Assembly (NCBI GenBank): GCA_023511295.1
Contig: JAIMBT010000031.1
Coordinates: forward strand, 1 to 34,098
Source of the DNA: Alicyclobacillus sp.
GTDB taxonomy: Bacteria > Bacillota > Bacilli > Alicyclobacillales > Alicyclobacillaceae
Length of the DNA: 34,098 bases
Reading direction: 5' to 3'
Below are positions 32,143 to 34,098 of the stretch, piece after piece. The notes beneath the pieces are model-generated. The model was not told where the DNA came from and ran no database searches. It saw nothing but the letters and a program-made list of their open reading frames with translations. How positions within the stretch are numbered: position 1 is the first letter of the stretch; each line of letters begins with the position of its first letter. Made by a program: the position numbers and the translations under genes.

Positions 32143-33462
32143 TCAGATCTCGCCGTTGATCTCCTCCAGGGTGTGGCCTGGGCGAATGTCCTTGCCAAAC
32201 AGCATCACGATGCCGGCCAGGATTTGCGCCGCAAAGATGATCCAAAGGAGATCCGCAGGGTGTTGCGCTGCGAAGAACACCCCCGCCAACAGCGGCAACA
32301 CGACGAACATGGCGTCCACCGCTGCCTGTGCGAAGAAGATACCCGTCGCCCGAATCCTTGTAGGGAACGACTCGCCCGCATACCGGAAGTTGCAGCCGTA
32401 CAGGCCGTTGCCAAACAGACCGTAGACGACCATGGCGATGACGTCGACAGCGTATGAACCGCCCGCATTCGCCATCAACAGCGGCGTCAGCGCACCGACC
32501 ATCGCCCCGACCACTTGAATCCACTTCGGTGGGATGTAGTCAGAGAGGAATCCGACAGCCACTTGCGCGACAAGCGCCACCCAGTTGTTGATGGCGAGCA
32601 GCATCGCCGCTTGGCCGACCGAGAAGTGCTGAACCTCCGTCGCGTACAAGGTGACGAACGTGGCCACCATGACGACCCCGGCTGGCGCGAGGAAGTTGAA
32701 CACCGTGACGACCACCGATTGACGGCGGATACCCCGGGCAAACATCTGCGCCACTTCGTTGCGCCCCGCCTCCTGCACGTTGATTGGCAGGCTCCCAGCA
32801 CGCTTCCCTCGGCCCGCCTTCCGCTCCTCGGCGACCAGTTGAAACCGAGGCGACTCGCGCACCAGCACCGAGACCGCGAGGATAACGAGCACCGGGGCAA
32901 ACGCAATCAGGAACAGCGGCCGCCAATGCATCAGGAAGATGGCTGCAACCGTCCCAGCGATGGCGCTTCCGAGCGGGAAACCCGCCTGCATGATGCCCAT
33001 CATCATGCCGCGCTTGTCCGGCGGCGCCTCCTCCGAGATTAACGTGTTGATGGGGGACGTGGCATTGATGCCCACACCGGAGATTAGGCGCACGAAGGTG
33101 AGTGTCCCCAGGTTTCCGACGAACGCCGTGAGCCCGGAGAAAATGCCCGTGGCCGCGAGAATCATCTGGAAGGTCGGCTTCCGCCCCATTCGATCCGCCA
33201 CCGGCCCGAGCACGAATCCAGAGATGGCACCAAACGCGAAAATACCAGCCATGAGGTAAGAGATGGTCGAACCGCTGATTTTGAAATCGGCCGCAATGGA
33301 CGGAAGGGAAGCCCCGAAGATGGAGGTGTCAAACGTCGTGAACAGGTACCCAATGAGACCGATGATGGTGATCATCCACGCGTACGTCACCGGTTGAAAG
33401 CGCAGGTTCCGCACCCGGACGATGGGCTGCTCATCGGTAGCGCTGACAACGGTCGGATCCAT
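32143..33462 (-). CDS. MFS transporter (aromatic/organic acid:H+ symporter type)
   Basis: A 439-residue 12-segment carrier. TTFDTSIFGASLPSIAADF (segment 1, with the DTSIFGASLP pattern akin to the DGxD motif of acid symporters), GPVADRMGRKPTFQM (loop 2-3 motif), RLISGVGINATSPINTLISE (segment 4), VRESPRFQL after segment 6, and FLSDYIPPKW (loop 8-9) place it in the metabolite:H+ symporter group. ATG 33462 is chosen for GAGGGGGG nine bases upstream; an upstream ATG at 33555 would add an unrelated extension. The last residues (GHTLEEINGEI) resemble the C-terminal LEEI tail of the family. It is followed by the minisatellite and the truncated dehydrogenase. Substrate unknown. Confidence 0.88.
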   Translation of the reverse strand: MDPTVVSATDEQPIVRVRNLRFQPVTYAWMITIIGLIGYLFTTFDTSIFGASLPSIAADFKISGSTISYLMAGIFAFGAISGFVLGPVADRMGRKPTFQMILAATGIFSGLTAFVGNLGTLTFVRLISGVGINATSPINTLISEEAPPDKRGMMMGIMQAGFPLGSAIAGTVAAIFLMHWRPLFLIAFAPVLVILAVSVLVRESPRFQLVAEERKAGRGKRAGSLPINVQEAGRNEVAQMFARGIRRQSVVVTVFNFLAPAGVVMVATFVTLYATEVQHFSVGQAAMLLAINNWVALVAQVAVGFLSDYIPPKWIQVVGAMVGALTPLLMANAGGSYAVDVIAMVVYGLFGNGLYGCNFRYAGESFPTRIRATGIFFAQAAVDAMFVVLPLLAGVFFAAQHPADLLWIIFAAQILAGIVMLFGKDIRPGHTLEEINGEI

Positions 33463-33727
33463 GGAGTTCAACCCCCCTCGGATTTGGCATGCGAAGGCTA
33501 CCGGCCACAGACAGGGCGCCAGAGTTCCGCGGACATTAGACAGCCGGGAGTCCATCTGGAACCGCTTTCAGGGTGCGTGCCACACGCTTCGTTTGTCGCC
33601 GTCGTTTGTCGCCCCCACCCCGCCTCGCTGGACCTCCTTCGCTAGTCGAACATACGCTTCTGTATGCGCGCGTATCCCAGGAGTTTGCGATAACGTTTGC
33701 GAAACTGCCGCGGGCCACCGGGCGCGG
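33463..33727. other. Gene-free stretch with a LexA-box-like site and a short direct repeat
   Basis: No coding sequence is supported. CGAACATACGCTTC (33647-33660) matches the Gram-positive LexA consensus CGAACRNRYGTTYC at all but one position. TTTGCGA occurs twice with a 12-base period (33684-33690 and 33696-33702). The promoter of the leftward MFS gene should lie here but no clear hexamers were found. Confidence 0.35.
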
Positions 33728-34098
33728 ATTCCGATCCGTTCGATCGCTTATGCCGACCCCTGGACCCGGATTCCGATCCGTTCGATCGCTTTGGCCGGCC
33801 CCCGGGCGTGGATTCCGATCCTTTCGATCGCTTTTGCCGCCCCCCGCGCCCGCATTCCGATCCGTTCGATCGCTTTGGCCGACCCCTGGGCGCGGATTCC
33901 GATCCTTTCGATCGCTTTGGCCGAACCCCGGGCGCGAATTCCGATCCGTTCGATCGCTTTGGCCGGCCCCCGCGCCCGCATTCCGATCCGTTCGATCGCT
34001 TTGGCCGCCCCCCGCGCCCGCATTCCGATCCTTTCGATCGCTTTGGCCGCCCCCCGGGCGCGAATTCCGATCCGTTCGATCGCTTTTGCCGCCCCCCG
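33728..34098. repeat. 42-bp tandem repeat array running off the window edge
   Basis: Units starting ATTCCGATCC recur exactly every 42 bases at 33728, 33770, 33812, 33854, 33896, 33938, 33980, 34022 and 34064, giving eight full copies and a ninth cut by the window end. The core ATTCCGATCC(G/T)TTCGATCGCTTT is nearly invariant, and the GC-rich half (GGCCGGCCCCCGGGCGCGG type) varies. There is no unique sequence between copies, so it is not a CRISPR. On the minus strand the array is open for 91 codons with a 14-residue repeat ([14 protein letters not shown]), which could be the end of a repeat protein or a by-product of the 42-base period. Confidence 0.95.

Noticed and set aside
31519-32457. Repeat-containing plus-strand open frame crossing the 24-bp array
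   Set aside because: It spans parts of two minus-strand genes and is open over the array only because the period is a multiple of three. No start site supports it.
33728-34098. CRISPR array
   Set aside because: The units are contiguous 42-mers with no unique spacers, and no cas genes are present.

Overview
The window is high-GC chromosomal DNA from a Gram-positive organism. Strong Shine-Dalgarno sequences (AAGGAGG, AGGAGG, GGGAGG) precede most genes and GTG/TTG starts are frequent. The mix of families fits a high-GC Firmicute such as an Alicyclobacillaceae-type thermophile or acidophile; that placement is inference. Most of the window is accessory catabolism: three MFS carriers, one EamA-type exporter, and several oxidation and CoA-dependent modules. 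Decayed insertion sequences lie at about 1-1440 and 9500-9880.

Left part. 1-1442 holds an IS3-type transposase tail and a decayed unit made of a DUF6431-like zinc-knuckle gene plus a DDE transposase. 1584-9143 (minus strand) is one apparent operon read from right to left: IclR regulator, E1 alpha, E1 beta, E2 and E3 of a 2-oxo-acid (acetoin/pyruvate type) dehydrogenase complex, an SDR oxidoreductase and an ACS-type MFS permease. A plausible scheme is import of a hydroxy compound or hydroxy-acid, oxidation by the SDR, and oxidative cleavage to acyl-CoA. An istB (IS21) remnant follows.

Middle. 9958-15577 is a divergent regulon around a GntR/FadR-type regulator. Leftward run a family III CoA-transferase, an MFS carrier and a PEP-mutase/isocitrate-lyase family lyase; rightward run the regulator and an HMG-CoA-lyase-like enzyme. 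Two perfect 12-bp palindromes of the form ATTG(C/T)AT(G/A)CAAT sit on the two divergent promoters. The enzymes suggest uptake, CoA activation and retro-aldol cleavage of a branched hydroxy-dicarboxylate. A GNAT acetyltransferase follows.

Right part. 16542-28289 carries purine-type functions: FAD and molybdopterin subunits of a xanthine-dehydrogenase-family enzyme, its [2Fe-2S] subunit 4.2 kb further on, a class III aminotransferase on the other strand, a guanine-deaminase-like enzyme and an EamA exporter. Between the molybdopterin and [2Fe-2S] subunits lie a class-C beta-lactamase-fold hydrolase and a visibly lower-GC, translationally coupled pair: an ABC/OLD-like ATPase and a small protein with a D-(17)-ExK pattern resembling a PD-(D/E)xK nuclease. 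This pair is the best candidate for an undescribed system, probably anti-phage defence.

The end of the window has a class B penicillin-binding protein, an acyl-CoA dehydrogenase whose C-terminus has been replaced by antisense sequence of that gene, an MFS carrier, a 24-bp minisatellite, and a 42-bp tandem repeat array running off the right edge. No tRNA, rRNA or CRISPR array was recognised.
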